A stretch of 64,000 nucleotides of DNA from Actinopolyspora biskrensis. Lineage in GTDB: Bacteria > Actinomycetota > Actinomycetes > Mycobacteriales > Pseudonocardiaceae. Below are positions 17,411 to 25,952 of the stretch, piece after piece (the first letter of the stretch is position 1; each line of letters begins with the position of its first letter). The position numbers were made by a program, and so were the translations under genes. The DNA lies in assembly GCF_013408175.1 (NCBI RefSeq), contig NZ_JACBYW010000002.1, positions 1-64,000 of the forward strand, written 5' to 3'. Under the pieces are notes generated by a model. It did no database searches and had not been told where the DNA came from. It worked only from the letters and a program-made list of their open reading frames with translations.

Positions 17411-18484
17411 GTGACCGCTCTTCACCTGCGGGGTGAGGTACTCCCCGAAGGGCGAACACGTGATCTCTGGGTTCGGGACGGGGTGCTCAGCACCTCGCCC
17501 GTTCCGGACGCCGTCACGGTTTTCGACGGCGGGTACCTGCTCCCCGGCCCCGTGGACTCGCACTGTCACGTCGGGGTGGGCGAGCACGGACCTGTCGAGC
17601 TGTCCGAGGCCGCGGCCCAAGCGGAGACGGACCGGGCCGCGGGGACCCTGCTGTTGCGCGACTGCGGTGCGCCTGTGGACACGCGTCCGCTGCAACAGCG
17701 CGAGGACTTGCCCCGAATCGTGCGTGCGGGCCGGCATCTGGCCCGGCCCAAGCGCTACATACCGCACCTGGCCGAGCAGCTCGACGACCCCGAAGAACTC
17801 CCCTCGGCCGTCGAACGGCAGGCGAAGAACGGCGACGGCTGGGTGAAACTGGTCGGGGACTGGATCGACCGTTCGGTGGGGGACCTGGCGCCGCTGTGGC
17901 CGGACGAGGTTCTCGAACGCGCCATCGCGGCTGCCCACGACCACGGGGCTCGCGTCACCGCGCACGTCTTCGGGCCGGACGCGTTGCCCGGCCTGCTCAA
18001 CGCCGGGATCGACTGCATCGAGCACGGCACCGGCCTCGACGACGCGAGCGTCGAGCTGATGGCGCGGCGTCGTGTCGCCCTGGTACCCACCTTGATCAAT
18101 GTCGAGAACTTCCCCTCCTTCGCGGCGGCCGCGACCAAGTACCCCGACTACGCCGCGCACATGAACAAGCTGTACCGCGAGTCCGAGCGCACCGTGGGCA
18201 AGGCGATCGAAGCCGGGGTTCCGGTGTATGCCGGTACCGACGCCGGAGGCGGTATCGCACACGGCAGGCTGGTCGACGAGGTGATCGCCCTGAACCGGGT
18301 GGGGATGTCGACCGGACAGGCGCTGGCCTCCGCTACCTGGGACGCCAGAAGCTGGCTCGGTTTCTCCGGTCTGGAGGACGGGGCCGCCGCGGACCTGGTC
18401 GGCTACGAGGCGGATCCGCGCGGGAACCTGGAAGTCCTGCGGAACCCGAAACGGATCGTGCTGCGTGGTCGCGTGGTCGGCTGA
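17411..18484 (+). CDS. Metal-dependent amidohydrolase family protein
   Basis: 357 residues of the amidohydrolase superfamily, TIM-barrel enzymes that hydrolyse amides, cyclic amides or related bonds. The metal-site residues are in order: DSHCHVG (His-x-His) near residue 50, a Lys in GWVKLVGDW, His in VTAHVFG, His in CIEHGTG and Asp in YAGTDAGGG. It has the small N-terminal beta strand domain with a final RIVLRGRVVG. It begins six bases after ffh, so it is probably co-transcribed. The substrate cannot be predicted; relatives include imidazolonepropionase- and prolidase-like enzymes. Confidence 0.85.
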   Translation: MTALHLRGEVLPEGRTRDLWVRDGVLSTSPVPDAVTVFDGGYLLPGPVDSHCHVGVGEHGPVELSEAAAQAETDRAAGTLLLRDCGAPVDTRPLQQREDLPRIVRAGRHLARPKRYIPHLAEQLDDPEELPSAVERQAKNGDGWVKLVGDWIDRSVGDLAPLWPDEVLERAIAAAHDHGARVTAHVFGPDALPGLLNAGIDCIEHGTGLDDASVELMARRRVALVPTLINVENFPSFAAAATKYPDYAAHMNKLYRESERTVGKAIEAGVPVYAGTDAGGGIAHGRLVDEVIALNRVGMSTGQALASATWDARSWLGFSGLEDGAAADLVGYEADPRGNLEVLRNPKRIVLRGRVVG

Positions 18485-18652
18485 ACTCCGCCTTGCGGGG
18501 TTGTCCCCGACCGGGCCGCCGGCCGTTACCGGGTCGGGTGGCGCAATCGGGATGCTCGAGTGCGGGAAACACCGTTAGGCTGGCAGTCCCCCCCGATGAG
18601 CGGGTCCGGATCTTCTCGGGGGCGACCTTGGGCAGAGCGTACGGAGGTGTTC

Positions 18653-19444
18653 GTGGCCGCACCGCGACCTCCCGGAACCGGCGGTGGTGCGGATCCGGAG
18701 CCTTGCCAGGACGACCACACTGCCGCGGACGCCGCAAGTCCCGGGGAGCGCGCTCCCCGATGGGGTTTCGGTGCTTTCTTCCTCGCCGAAGCCGTTTTCG
18801 TGTTGGTCTCGGTGGGGCTGGCGACGTTCTTCGGTGATTTCGGCAGCGGGAACTGGGTGGGCCCCGTGTTCGTGCTGATCCTGATGGCTCCCACCGTGCT
18901 GGCCGGTGCCGTGGCCGTTGTGGCCACTCTCGTCCGGGGGAACGGTCCCGTGCGGGACTTCGGGCTGCGGTGGAGACGTTCCGATGTGCGCACCGGCCTG
19001 GGCATAGGGATGTGCGGTCTGGTGCTGAGCACCGTGGCCTCGATGCTCTGGACGAGATGGGTCGGCACGGAGCAGGCGAACTCCGCCGTGGGGAGTCTGC
19101 TCGAGGAGGTTCGGCTTCCCCCGGCGCTCGCCGTGGTCATCTTCCTGCATGTGTGGTTGGTCGCCCCGGTCTGCGAGGAGTTGCTTTACCGCGGACTCCT
19201 CTGGGGGGCCATGGAAAAGCTCAGGTTCAGCCAGGTCACGGTGTTTCTGCTCACCACGGCGATATTCGCCATCGGGCACTTCGAGCCCGCGCGCACAGTG
19301 CTGCTGCTCGTGATAGCCGTACCGATCGGGTTGGCGCGACTCATCACGGGAAGGTTGACTGCTAGCGTCGTGGCACACCAGGTGAACAACTTCCTGCCCG
19401 CGTTGGGGCTGTTGCTCATGTCGCTGGGTCTGTTGCCTGCCTGA
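18653..19444 (+). CDS. CPBP (CAAX/Abi-type) intramembrane metalloprotease
   Basis: About 263 residues from the GTG at 18653, which follows GGAGG at 18643-18647; the frame is open to 18560. There are six or seven hydrophobic segments. The CPBP catalytic motifs are present: EELLYRG (the EExxxR motif), a His in AIGHFEPAR and the final HQVNNFLPALG with His and Asn. The family covers CAAX-type proteases and bacterial immunity-like membrane proteases, whose bacterial substrates are mostly unknown. A TAGGCT hexamer at 18576-18581 may be its promoter. It lies between the ffh unit and rpsP. Confidence 0.85.
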   Translation: MAAPRPPGTGGGADPEPCQDDHTAADAASPGERAPRWGFGAFFLAEAVFVLVSVGLATFFGDFGSGNWVGPVFVLILMAPTVLAGAVAVVATLVRGNGPVRDFGLRWRRSDVRTGLGIGMCGLVLSTVASMLWTRWVGTEQANSAVGSLLEEVRLPPALAVVIFLHVWLVAPVCEELLYRGLLWGAMEKLRFSQVTVFLLTTAIFAIGHFEPARTVLLLVIAVPIGLARLITGRLTASVVAHQVNNFLPALGLLLMSLGLLPA

Positions 19445-19676
19445 GAGCCAGGTCGATTCGTCGGCACGAGGCACGCCGCGAGGCTGTCGCGGGCTTTTCG
19501 GAGGACTCCTTCGAGGCCACTCGCAGATGGTCTGGCACAATAGGAAGCTGTTCGCCACGAGCGGGCTCTCTCACCGCTTCGTGGCTGGTCGAAGTATGAG
19601 CATCTGTAGCGCCCGACGCTGTTTGTTCGAGATGCTCACCGGAGCACGAACGAGAGTTTGAGGAGCACCACCACCC

Positions 19677-20129
19677 GTGGCAGTAAAGATCAAATTGATG
19701 CGGCTGGGTAAGATCCGCGAGCCGCACTACCGCATTGTCGTCGCCGATGCCAAGACTCGCCGGGACGGGCGGGACATCGAGACGATCGGCCAGTACCACC
19801 CGAAGCAGCAGCCGAGTCACATCCAGGTGGACTCCGAGCGTGCGCAGTACTGGTTGAGCGTCGGTGCCCAGCCCACCGAGCGGGTGCAGCACCTGCTGAA
19901 GGTGACGGGGGACTGGCAGAAGTTCAAGGGTCTCCCCGGCGCGGAAGGCACCCTGAAGGGGCAGCAGAGCAAGAAGTCCAAGCAGGAGATGTTCGAGGCT
20001 GCTCTCTCGGCTGCCGAGGAGGAGCCCGGCGTCGAGGCCACAACGCCCAAGAAGAAGGGCGGTAAGAAGGCCGAGGCAGCGGCCGACGGCGAGGAGAGCA
20101 AGGAACGGTCCGAGGAAGGCCAGGCGTGA
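19677..20129 (+). CDS. rpsP: 30S ribosomal protein bS16
   Basis: 150 residues. The bS16 core occupies residues 1-80 ([31 protein letters not shown]). The C-terminal 65 residues are a Lys/Glu/Ala-rich extension longer than in E. coli (82 residues), as seen in many actinobacteria. The GTG at 19677 is preceded by GAGGAG. The stop overlaps the khpA start by four bases (GTGA), giving translational coupling in the rpsP-khpA-rimM-trmD unit. A CACAAT hexamer near 19536 is a possible -10 for this unit. Confidence 0.96.
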   Translation: MAVKIKLMRLGKIREPHYRIVVADAKTRRDGRDIETIGQYHPKQQPSHIQVDSERAQYWLSVGAQPTERVQHLLKVTGDWQKFKGLPGAEGTLKGQQSKKSKQEMFEAALSAAEEEPGVEATTPKKKGGKKAEAAADGEESKERSEEGQA

Positions 20130-20365
20130 CTGTCCTCGCGGACGCTTTGGAACATCTCGTGCGGGGAATCGTGGACAATCCCGACGAGGTGCGCGTCGAA
20201 TCGTCGTCGACACGTCGTGGTCGCACTCTCGAAGTGCACGTCAACCCCGATGACCTGGGCAAGGTCATCGGAAGGGGCGGACGTACCGCGACTGCGTTGC
20301 GCACTGTCGTTTCCGGTGTCGGTGGGCGTGGGATTCGCGTCGACGTGGTAGACACCGATCGCTGA
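20126..20365 (+). CDS. khpA: KH-domain RNA-binding protein KhpA
   Basis: 79 residues, the normal size of KhpA, a single type II KH domain RNA-binding protein that often partners KhpB/EloR. The GxxG loop is seen in [19 protein letters not shown]. It overlaps rpsP by four bases and precedes rimM by nine, consistent with co-expression in the ribosome-assembly unit. Confidence 0.93.
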   Translation: MTVLADALEHLVRGIVDNPDEVRVESSSTRRGRTLEVHVNPDDLGKVIGRGGRTATALRTVVSGVGGRGIRVDVVDTDR

Positions 20366-20374
20366 GCGGCGGTT

Positions 20375-20923
20375 ATGGCTGAACAACAGGCTGCCCCACT
20401 GGTCGTCGGTCGTGTGGTCAAGCCGCACGGTGTGCGCGGCGAGTTCGTGGTGGAGGTTCGCTCGGACAGTCCGGACCGCCGTTTCGTCGCGGGAGCCGTC
20501 CTGGGAGTCGTGCGCAAGGCCGGGGGCGGTGATCCCGAGTCGTCGCTCGAGCTGGTAGCCGCCCGGTGGCACGCCGGGCGGCTGCTGGTGGTCGCGAAGG
20601 GGATTTCCTCGCGTGAGGCGGCGGAGCGGTTGCGCGGAGTCCTGCTTACCGTGAATCGGGAAGACCTGGAGACGCTGGACGATCCCGACGAGTTCCACGA
20701 CCACCAGCTGGAGGGGTTGTCGGTCCGGCAGCCGGACGGCACCGTGCTGGGCAGCGTGGCCGGAGTGGTACACACCCCGGCCGGGGAGCTGCTGGGCATC
20801 TCCCTCGCGGAAGAGCAGCACGAGGCACTGGTTCCCTTCGTCAACGACATCGTCGTCGAGGTGAGTCTCGAGAGGGGAGTCCTGGTCATCGACCCTCCGG
20901 AAGGGTTGCTCGACCGGTTCTGA
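20375..20923 (+). CDS. rimM: 16S rRNA processing factor RimM
   Basis: 182 residues. RimM assists maturation of the 30S head around uS19. The N-terminal barrel domain is visible ([22 protein letters not shown]), followed by a linker and the C-terminal PRC-barrel ([13 protein letters not shown] to [15 protein letters not shown]). Position between khpA and trmD matches the conserved order. Confidence 0.95.
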   Translation: MAEQQAAPLVVGRVVKPHGVRGEFVVEVRSDSPDRRFVAGAVLGVVRKAGGGDPESSLELVAARWHAGRLLVVAKGISSREAAERLRGVLLTVNREDLETLDDPDEFHDHQLEGLSVRQPDGTVLGSVAGVVHTPAGELLGISLAEEQHEALVPFVNDIVVEVSLERGVLVIDPPEGLLDRF

Positions 20924-20947
20924 GGGAATGTTCGACGACTTGGTCCG

Positions 20948-21211
20948 GTGGTTGGGGAACCGGAGGCCGAGTCGGCGTATCGGGAGCGCCGCCGGGCATT
21001 CGAGCTCGGACTGCGGGAGCTCGGACAGGAGCTCGAGGGGTTTCGGGGGCGTCGAGTGCGCTTGCCTTCGACACACCCGTCCGCCGAGCCGGTCGTCCGG
21101 CCGGACTGTCCGGCCCCGAACACCCCGGGGACCTGTCCCGAAGTTCGTCCTCCCGGGCCCGAGCTGCCGGGACGGACCTGTTCCACACGGATCGGAGTTG
21201 GAGTTCGGTAG
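20948..21211 (+). CDS. Doubtful small ORF between rimM and trmD
   Basis: An open frame of 87 codons from a GTG, ending two bases before trmD. The first 40 residues look helical and charged ([22 protein letters not shown]), but the rest is Pro- and Cys-rich and unlike a folded domain. Third-position G+C is somewhat lower than in the flanking genes. It may be a real small protein or just the spacer of an operon where rimM and trmD usually lie closer. Confidence 0.25.
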   Translation: MVGEPEAESAYRERRRAFELGLRELGQELEGFRGRRVRLPSTHPSAEPVVRPDCPAPNTPGTCPEVRPPGPELPGRTCSTRIGVGVR

Positions 21212-21213
21212 CG

Positions 21214-22041
21214 ATGCGGATCGATGTTCTGACGATCTTCCCCGACTACCTCGCTCCGGTGCGCGAAGCTCTGCTGGGCAAGGCGATAGATCGCGGCAGG
21301 ATCTCCGTAGGGGTGCACGATCTGCGGGACTGGACGCACGATGTCCATCGTTCCGTCGATGACAGTCCTTACGGGGGCGGCCCCGGCATGGTGATGAAGC
21401 CGAGCGTGTGGGGAGAGGCCCTCGACAGCGTCTGCGCCGATGCCGTCGAGCAGCCGCGACTCGTGGTTCCGACCCCGGCCGGAGTCACCTTCGATCAGCC
21501 GACTGCGCGGCGCTGGTCGGGGGAGCAGCACCTGGTGTTCGCCTGTGGACGTTACGAGGGGATCGATCAGCGTGTGATCGACGACGCGGCTCGCCGTATG
21601 CCGGTGGAGGAGGTCTCCATCGGTGACTACGTCCTGGTCGGCGGGGAGGTCGCGGCGTTGACCATGATCGAGGCCGTGGTGCGGTTGTTGCCCGGTGTGC
21701 TCGGTAACCCCGCTTCCGCCGAGCAGGACTCGTTCTCGGACGGGTTGCTGGAGGGGCCGTGCTACACGCGTCCGGAAACCTGGCGCGGCCTGTCCGTGCC
21801 CGAGGTGTTGCGTTCGGGGGACCACGCCGCTGTCAGCCGCTGGCAGCGTGACCGTGCGCTCGAGCGCACCGTGTCGAGGCGTCCGGACCTGATCGACGCG
21901 CTGGCGCCCGAGCAGTTGGACGACCGTGATCGGGCCCTGCTCGCCCGCCTGGAGGACCCCGAGGAGACCGGCCCGCGTGCGGGAGCCGAAAGCACGGAGG
22001 AACCTCCGGACACTCCCGGGAGCGGTGTCTCGGAAGCGTAG
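21214..22041 (+). CDS. trmD: tRNA (guanine37-N1)-methyltransferase TrmD
   Basis: 275 residues. TrmD methylates G37 of tRNAs, preventing frameshifts. It shows the SPOUT-fold signatures: [13 protein letters not shown] at the N-terminus, [15 protein letters not shown] near residue 50, [15 protein letters not shown] near 108-122 and [13 protein letters not shown] near 131-143. An extra acidic Pro/Ser tail of about 25 residues follows the core. It ends the rpsP unit. Confidence 0.96.
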   Translation: MRIDVLTIFPDYLAPVREALLGKAIDRGRISVGVHDLRDWTHDVHRSVDDSPYGGGPGMVMKPSVWGEALDSVCADAVEQPRLVVPTPAGVTFDQPTARRWSGEQHLVFACGRYEGIDQRVIDDAARRMPVEEVSIGDYVLVGGEVAALTMIEAVVRLLPGVLGNPASAEQDSFSDGLLEGPCYTRPETWRGLSVPEVLRSGDHAAVSRWQRDRALERTVSRRPDLIDALAPEQLDDRDRALLARLEDPEETGPRAGAESTEEPPDTPGSGVSEA

Positions 22042-22423
22042 GGCTCCGCGGCCCGGTCCTCACGGGCTTGTTCGTCTTCGCTCGGCAGGTTCCCCCGGAG
22101 GGGCGGGGCTGCTTCGAGGCACTGAGCGCGGCTGATAGGCTAACGGAAGAAGTAATGCGGCCGGTGTGGTCTGCGATCCACCGGTATCCGCTGATTTCCT
22201 GCTTCGGCAGGCGTCTTCCTCGTGGGACGGGGTGACGTTAAACGGCTCGATGACGACCCGGATCGCTCGGACAAGCGGTGCCGGGCCCGCCACGGGTAGA
22301 TCCGAGCAGTCCCTCTCGGGGCTGCTGAGTGGATCATCGGCCGCGGCAGGAGCCGCGGCTCACCTGAACAGATTTCACTGTCGTGAGTGAACGTTCAACG
22401 ACACGGATGAGGACGGACCACCG
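22042..22423 (+). other. Long leader region of rplS
   Basis: 382 bases without a gene, although rplS normally follows trmD closely. A TAGGCT hexamer at 22136-22141 with TTCGAG 17 bases upstream is a candidate promoter. Within the putative leader are a UUCG tetraloop hairpin (22198-22211) and a 7-base hairpin (22341-22347 and 22352-22358). The ribosome-binding site GAGGA is near 22408. Confidence 0.5.
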
Positions 22424-22780
22424 ATGAACAAGCTGGACGCGCTGGACGCCCAGTCGATGCGTTCCGACATCCCAGACTTCCGGCCCGGCGACACGCTGAA
22501 GGTCCACGTCCGCGTCATCGAGGGTTCGCGCGAGCGTGTCCAGGTCTTCCAGGGCGTGGTTATCCGCCGGCAGGGCGGCGGCATCCGGGAGACCTTCACC
22601 GTGCGCAAGGTCTCCTTCGGTGTCGGCGTGGAGCGGACCTTCCCGGTACACAGCCCGAACATCGCCAAGATCGAGGTCGCCACCCGTGGTGACGTCAGGC
22701 GAGCCAAGCTGTACTACCTGCGTAACCGGGTTGGCAAGGCTGCACGGGTCAAGGAGAAGAAGCCCGTCAGGAACTCCTGA
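22424..22780 (+). CDS. rplS: 50S ribosomal protein bL19
   Basis: 118 residues, a typical bL19 located at the subunit interface. Recognisable segments are [55 protein letters not shown] and [21 protein letters not shown]. The ATG at 22424 follows GAGGA. It stands as its own unit, bounded by a long leader and a strong terminator. Confidence 0.97.
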   Translation: MNKLDALDAQSMRSDIPDFRPGDTLKVHVRVIEGSRERVQVFQGVVIRRQGGGIRETFTVRKVSFGVGVERTFPVHSPNIAKIEVATRGDVRRAKLYYLRNRVGKAARVKEKKPVRNS

Positions 22781-22834
22781 CGTGGACTGGTGTCGGTAGT
22801 GTGATCGACTGCCGGACGGAACAGTGGATCGACG

Positions 22835-22875
22835 GTGCACGATCCCGGCCGCGAGCCGGGGTCGTGCACTTTTTT
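22835..22875 (+). terminator. Intrinsic terminator of rplS
   Basis: A 15-pair stem (22835-22849 with 22855-22869, one G-U pair) with a 5-base loop is followed directly by six T residues (22870-22875). This is the most canonical rho-independent terminator in the window. Confidence 0.92.
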
Positions 22876-23149
22876 CGGTGCCCGGCCGAATCGCCTCTCC
22901 GCGGCCGGATTCGCGGGAAGTGCCGTTCCGGAGCGGTACGGTTCGGGGCTTTTCCTTCGATTGAGTGAGATATTCCGGTTCTTGACGTTGTCGAGAATCC
23001 TCCGTCACTTCTCCACCGGAGAGCGCGGAAGACCTCCACGCCTGATTTCGGGAGGAACAGCACCGCACGGCTTTTCGGCGCCTCCCGTTGCGCACGTTCG
23101 GAGGGCGGGCTCCCGGTGGGGTGAAGGGAAACCCCGGTCGCGGGTCCAG
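22876..23149. other. Gene-free stretch before lepB
   Basis: No gene is supported here; the upstream part of the long lepB frame shows no family similarity. A locally AT-richer patch around 22960-23010 contains TTGACG at 22982-22987 and could hold a further promoter. Confidence 0.4.
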
Positions 23150-23155
23150 TACGCT
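23150..23155 (+). promoter_or_regulatory. Candidate -10 element for leaderless lepB
   Basis: TACGCT matches the actinobacterial TAnnnT -10 consensus and ends exactly six bases before the GTG at 23162, so transcription would start at or next to the start codon. Confidence 0.55.
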
Positions 23156-23161
23156 GGCCGG

Positions 23162-24109
23162 GTGGCCGATGTCATGCGTTCTCCAGGACCGGATGAAGAT
23201 CCCGCAGAGGAGCCCTCGAACGAGGAAGCAGCCGCCGGGCGTGGTGACCAGCCGCGCGCAGGGGAGCACGACTCCTCGAAGCGGGGGAAAAGGGGAAAAA
23301 AGGGATCTTTCTGGTGGGAAATGTTCGTCCTGGTCGGCACGGCGTTACTGCTGACCGTACTTTTGCAGATGTTCGTGGCGCGAGTATTCGTCATTCCCTC
23401 CGAATCGATGATGAATACGCTGCAGGGGTGCCCCGGCTGTACCAAGGACCGGATTCTCGTCGACAAGATCACCTACCGCTTCAGCGATCCGCAACCCGGT
23501 GATGTGGTCGTCTTCAGCGGCCCCACCAGTTGGATGGAGGGGGAGGGCGGAGAAACCGCCCCGTCCAATCCGGTGGCCGGCTTCTTCCGCCGTGCGGGGT
23601 CGTTGCTCCATCTCGTCGACTCCGGGGAGAAGGACTTCGTCAAGCGGGTCATCGCCACCGGCGGGCAAACGGTCGAGTGCTGTGACGAGCGCAACCGGAT
23701 CGTGGTCGACGGCGAGCCACTGGAAGAGCCCTACGTTCACTGGAGCGGCTCCTCGAAGGAGCAGGAGGAGTTCGGTCCGGTGCGGGTTCCCCAGGACCAC
23801 CTGTGGGTGATGGGGGACAACAGGAACAACTCCTTGGACTCCCGGTACCAGGGCGGCGGAGGTCGTGCGGGCGCCGTGCCGGTCGACGACGTGATCGGCA
23901 AGGCCCAGTTCATCGTGCTGCCGCCCACGAGGTGGCAGGGCATCTACGAGGACAATCCGCAGGCAGCGGCCCTGGGGGCGGAGTCGACTCGTGGCACGGA
24001 CGGCCGATTGCCCGGCGAGCTCGGCTATCTGACGGTGATCCCCGCGGTTTGGGGGTACAGGCGTACCGTGTCCCTGGTGAGCAGGACGGACTCGCGGGAG
24101 CATCACTGA
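23162..24109 (+). CDS. lepB: Signal peptidase I
   Basis: About 315 residues. LepB removes signal peptides from exported proteins on the outer face of the membrane. An acidic cytoplasmic N-terminus of about 50 residues precedes one transmembrane segment ([18 protein letters not shown]). The catalytic Ser is Ser82 in IPSESM and the general-base Lys is Lys161 in [11 protein letters not shown]; the [11 protein letters not shown] box follows. The GTG at 23162 is chosen because of the -10 at 23150; the ATG at 23174 is the alternative. The downstream rnhB starts two bases after the stop. Confidence 0.94.
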   Translation: MADVMRSPGPDEDPAEEPSNEEAAAGRGDQPRAGEHDSSKRGKRGKKGSFWWEMFVLVGTALLLTVLLQMFVARVFVIPSESMMNTLQGCPGCTKDRILVDKITYRFSDPQPGDVVVFSGPTSWMEGEGGETAPSNPVAGFFRRAGSLLHLVDSGEKDFVKRVIATGGQTVECCDERNRIVVDGEPLEEPYVHWSGSSKEQEEFGPVRVPQDHLWVMGDNRNNSLDSRYQGGGGRAGAVPVDDVIGKAQFIVLPPTRWQGIYEDNPQAAALGAESTRGTDGRLPGELGYLTVIPAVWGYRRTVSLVSRTDSREHH

Positions 24110-24111
24110 GC

Positions 24112-24882
24112 GTGCGTGCGGGGTGCGCCGATCTGGAACTGCCGCGGACCATAGTTCGCAGGGATTCCGGAAGTTGGGCGTTGCAGAACGCGTTGGAGCG
24201 CCGGGGACTCGGTCCGGTCGCCGGGGTGGACGAGGCGGGACGCGGTGCGTGCGCCGGTCCCATGGTGGTGGCCGCCTGCGCGCTGCGCCGGGCGGACATG
24301 AGGCGTTTCGACGGTCTGACCGACTCCAAGCTGCTCACGGAGCGCAGTCGCGAATGGTGGTTCGAGCGGATCAGGGAGTTCGCGGTCGGTTACTGCGTCG
24401 TTTCGGTCGACTCCGGGGAGATCGACGCTCTGGGGGTGCACACGGCGAACCTGGAGGGGATGCGGCGCGCGGTCGCCGGACTCCGGACACATCCGGGGTA
24501 CGTCCTCACGGACGGGTTCGGGGTGGGTGGACTGACGGCACCGAGCGTGGCCGTTCGGAAAGGGGACCGAGCGGTCGCTTGCGTGGCGGCGGCCTCGGTG
24601 CTGGCGAAGGTGAGCAGGGACCGGATGATGACCGAGTTGCACGCTCGGATCCCGGTCTACGGATTCGCCGGTCACAAAGGGTACTCGACGCAGGCGCATC
24701 AGAACGCGCTGCACACGCACGGACCGAGTGCGTACCACAGGTGGAGTTACTCGAATGTCGTGAAGTCGGCGAGTGTGCACGGTATGCGTTCACCCCGGCG
24801 GAGTAATGGTAACCCCGGATTGTTCAATGCTTTTGATCAAGGTGTGATGGACAATGGAGGCACCGACGTTGGGTACCCGTAG
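24112..24882 (+). CDS. rnhB: Ribonuclease HII
   Basis: About 256 residues. RNase HII cuts RNA in RNA-DNA hybrids, including single misincorporated ribonucleotides. Catalytic residues Asp40 and Glu41 are in GVDEAGRG, a further acidic residue is Asp134 in YVLTDGFGV, and [11 protein letters not shown] carries another. The C-terminal [24 protein letters not shown] is typical. The frame is open through lepB, but the GTG at 24112 is the natural start. The tail after about residue 225 is variable. Confidence 0.94.
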   Translation: MRAGCADLELPRTIVRRDSGSWALQNALERRGLGPVAGVDEAGRGACAGPMVVAACALRRADMRRFDGLTDSKLLTERSREWWFERIREFAVGYCVVSVDSGEIDALGVHTANLEGMRRAVAGLRTHPGYVLTDGFGVGGLTAPSVAVRKGDRAVACVAAASVLAKVSRDRMMTELHARIPVYGFAGHKGYSTQAHQNALHTHGPSAYHRWSYSNVVKSASVHGMRSPRRSNGNPGLFNAFDQGVMDNGGTDVGYP

Positions 24883-24915
24883 GCCGACCAGTGACAGGGA
24901 AGGGCTCGCACAGCC

Positions 24916-25239
24916 ATGAGCGCCGAGGATCTCGAGAAGTACGAGACCGAGATGGAGCTGCAGCTCTACAAGGAGTATCGCGACATCGTCGGTCAGTTCA
25001 CCTACGTGGTGGAGACCGAGCGGCGTTTTTACCTGGCCAACGGGGTGGACGTGCAGGTACGCAACTCGGACACCGAGGTCTACTTCGAAGTGGCCATGTC
25101 GGATGCCTGGGTCTGGGACATGTACCGCCCGGCCCGTTTCGTCAAGAACGTGCGGGTGATCACGTTCAAGGACGTCAACGTGGAGGAACTCGACAAGCCC
25201 GAGCTGCGCCTTCCGGACAGCGGCCCCCCGTTCAACTGA
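24916..25239 (+). CDS. DUF2469 protein, conserved in actinobacteria
   Basis: 107 residues. The sequence (MSAEDLEKYETEMELQLYKEYRD, then AMSDAWVWDMYRPARFVKNVRVITFKDVNVEEL) matches the DUF2469 family found next to rnhB in mycobacteria and relatives. It is acidic and has no membrane segment. The function is unknown. The ATG follows rnhB by 33 bases and is probably in the same unit. Confidence 0.92.
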   Translation: MSAEDLEKYETEMELQLYKEYRDIVGQFTYVVETERRFYLANGVDVQVRNSDTEVYFEVAMSDAWVWDMYRPARFVKNVRVITFKDVNVEELDKPELRLPDSGPPFN

Positions 25240-25552
25240 CCGGGGACTCCCCCGCACCCGGGGACGCGTCCTCGTAGGGCTTTTCCACGGGGGCGGGTGA
25301 CACGTGCCCCGCGGCGTGAGCGGTACGGGCACTGCTCTTGCCCGCCCCCGGTGGAGCTTCCCGACGCTGTCCCCGCGGATTTCCGCGCGTGCTCGGAGAG
25401 CCGTTCTCCTGCCGAAGCGCCACTCCCTCGCGGAACACTGGTTGTCCACAACCGTTCGATTCTTCCTCATATGGGTAAATCGACTCTGGTACGTCACTGA
25501 CGGAGTGGGCAGTTTGGAGCCGTCGAATCCGATCGAGTTCGGAGGCTCCATG
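25240..25552. other. Gene-free stretch before the YraN gene
   Basis: About 310 bases. The open frame upstream of 25550 shows no conserved sequence, and I see no promoter strong enough to name. GGAGG at 25541-25545 is the ribosome-binding site of the next gene. Confidence 0.4.
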
Positions 25553-25951
25553 ATGTCGAAACCGATTACGGGCGCCCTGTCCGACGACGACACGCACGGC
25601 CGCAGGCACGCGCTCGGCAGAGCAGGGGAGCGGTTGGCTGCCGAGTACCTCCGGCAGCGGGGACTGGTGGTGCTCGAACGCAACTGGACCTGTCCTCAGG
25701 GAGAGCTGGACATCGTCTGCACCGACGGGAAGAGCGTGGTGATCTGCGAGGTCAAAACGCGTTCGGGCGTCGATTACGGTTCACCGGTCGAGGCGGTCGG
25801 CCCACACAAGGTGCGCAAGTTGCGTGAACTGGCCGCTGCCTGGCTGCGGGCCCGTGATGTGCACAACTGCCCGGTCCGTTTCGATGTGCTCTCCGTGCTG
25901 TGGCCGCCGGGAGAGCCGGTCCGCATCGAGCATCACCGGGAGGTGTGCTGA
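25553..25951 (+). CDS. YraN/UPF0102 endonuclease-like protein
   Basis: About 132 residues of the UPF0102 family, which has a restriction-endonuclease-like fold. The core is [48 protein letters not shown] with the Asp and E-x-K pattern of PD-(D/E)xK nucleases, then [18 protein letters not shown]. Function is not established; its place before comM and dprA is conserved in actinobacteria and suggests a DNA-processing role. Two in-frame ATG codons lie at 25550 and 25553; the second is better spaced from GGAGG. Confidence 0.9.
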   Translation: MSKPITGALSDDDTHGRRHALGRAGERLAAEYLRQRGLVVLERNWTCPQGELDIVCTDGKSVVICEVKTRSGVDYGSPVEAVGPHKVRKLRELAAAWLRARDVHNCPVRFDVLSVLWPPGEPVRIEHHREVC

Positions 25952-25952
25952 A

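Noticed and set aside
14999-18262. Minus-strand open frame of 1087 codons
   Set aside because: It covers the helicase end, ffh and the amidohydrolase in antisense. High GC leaves such frames open by chance.
20928-21362. 144-codon frame starting just after rimM
   Set aside because: It runs into trmD in another frame and becomes Ser/Arg-rich without conserved features.
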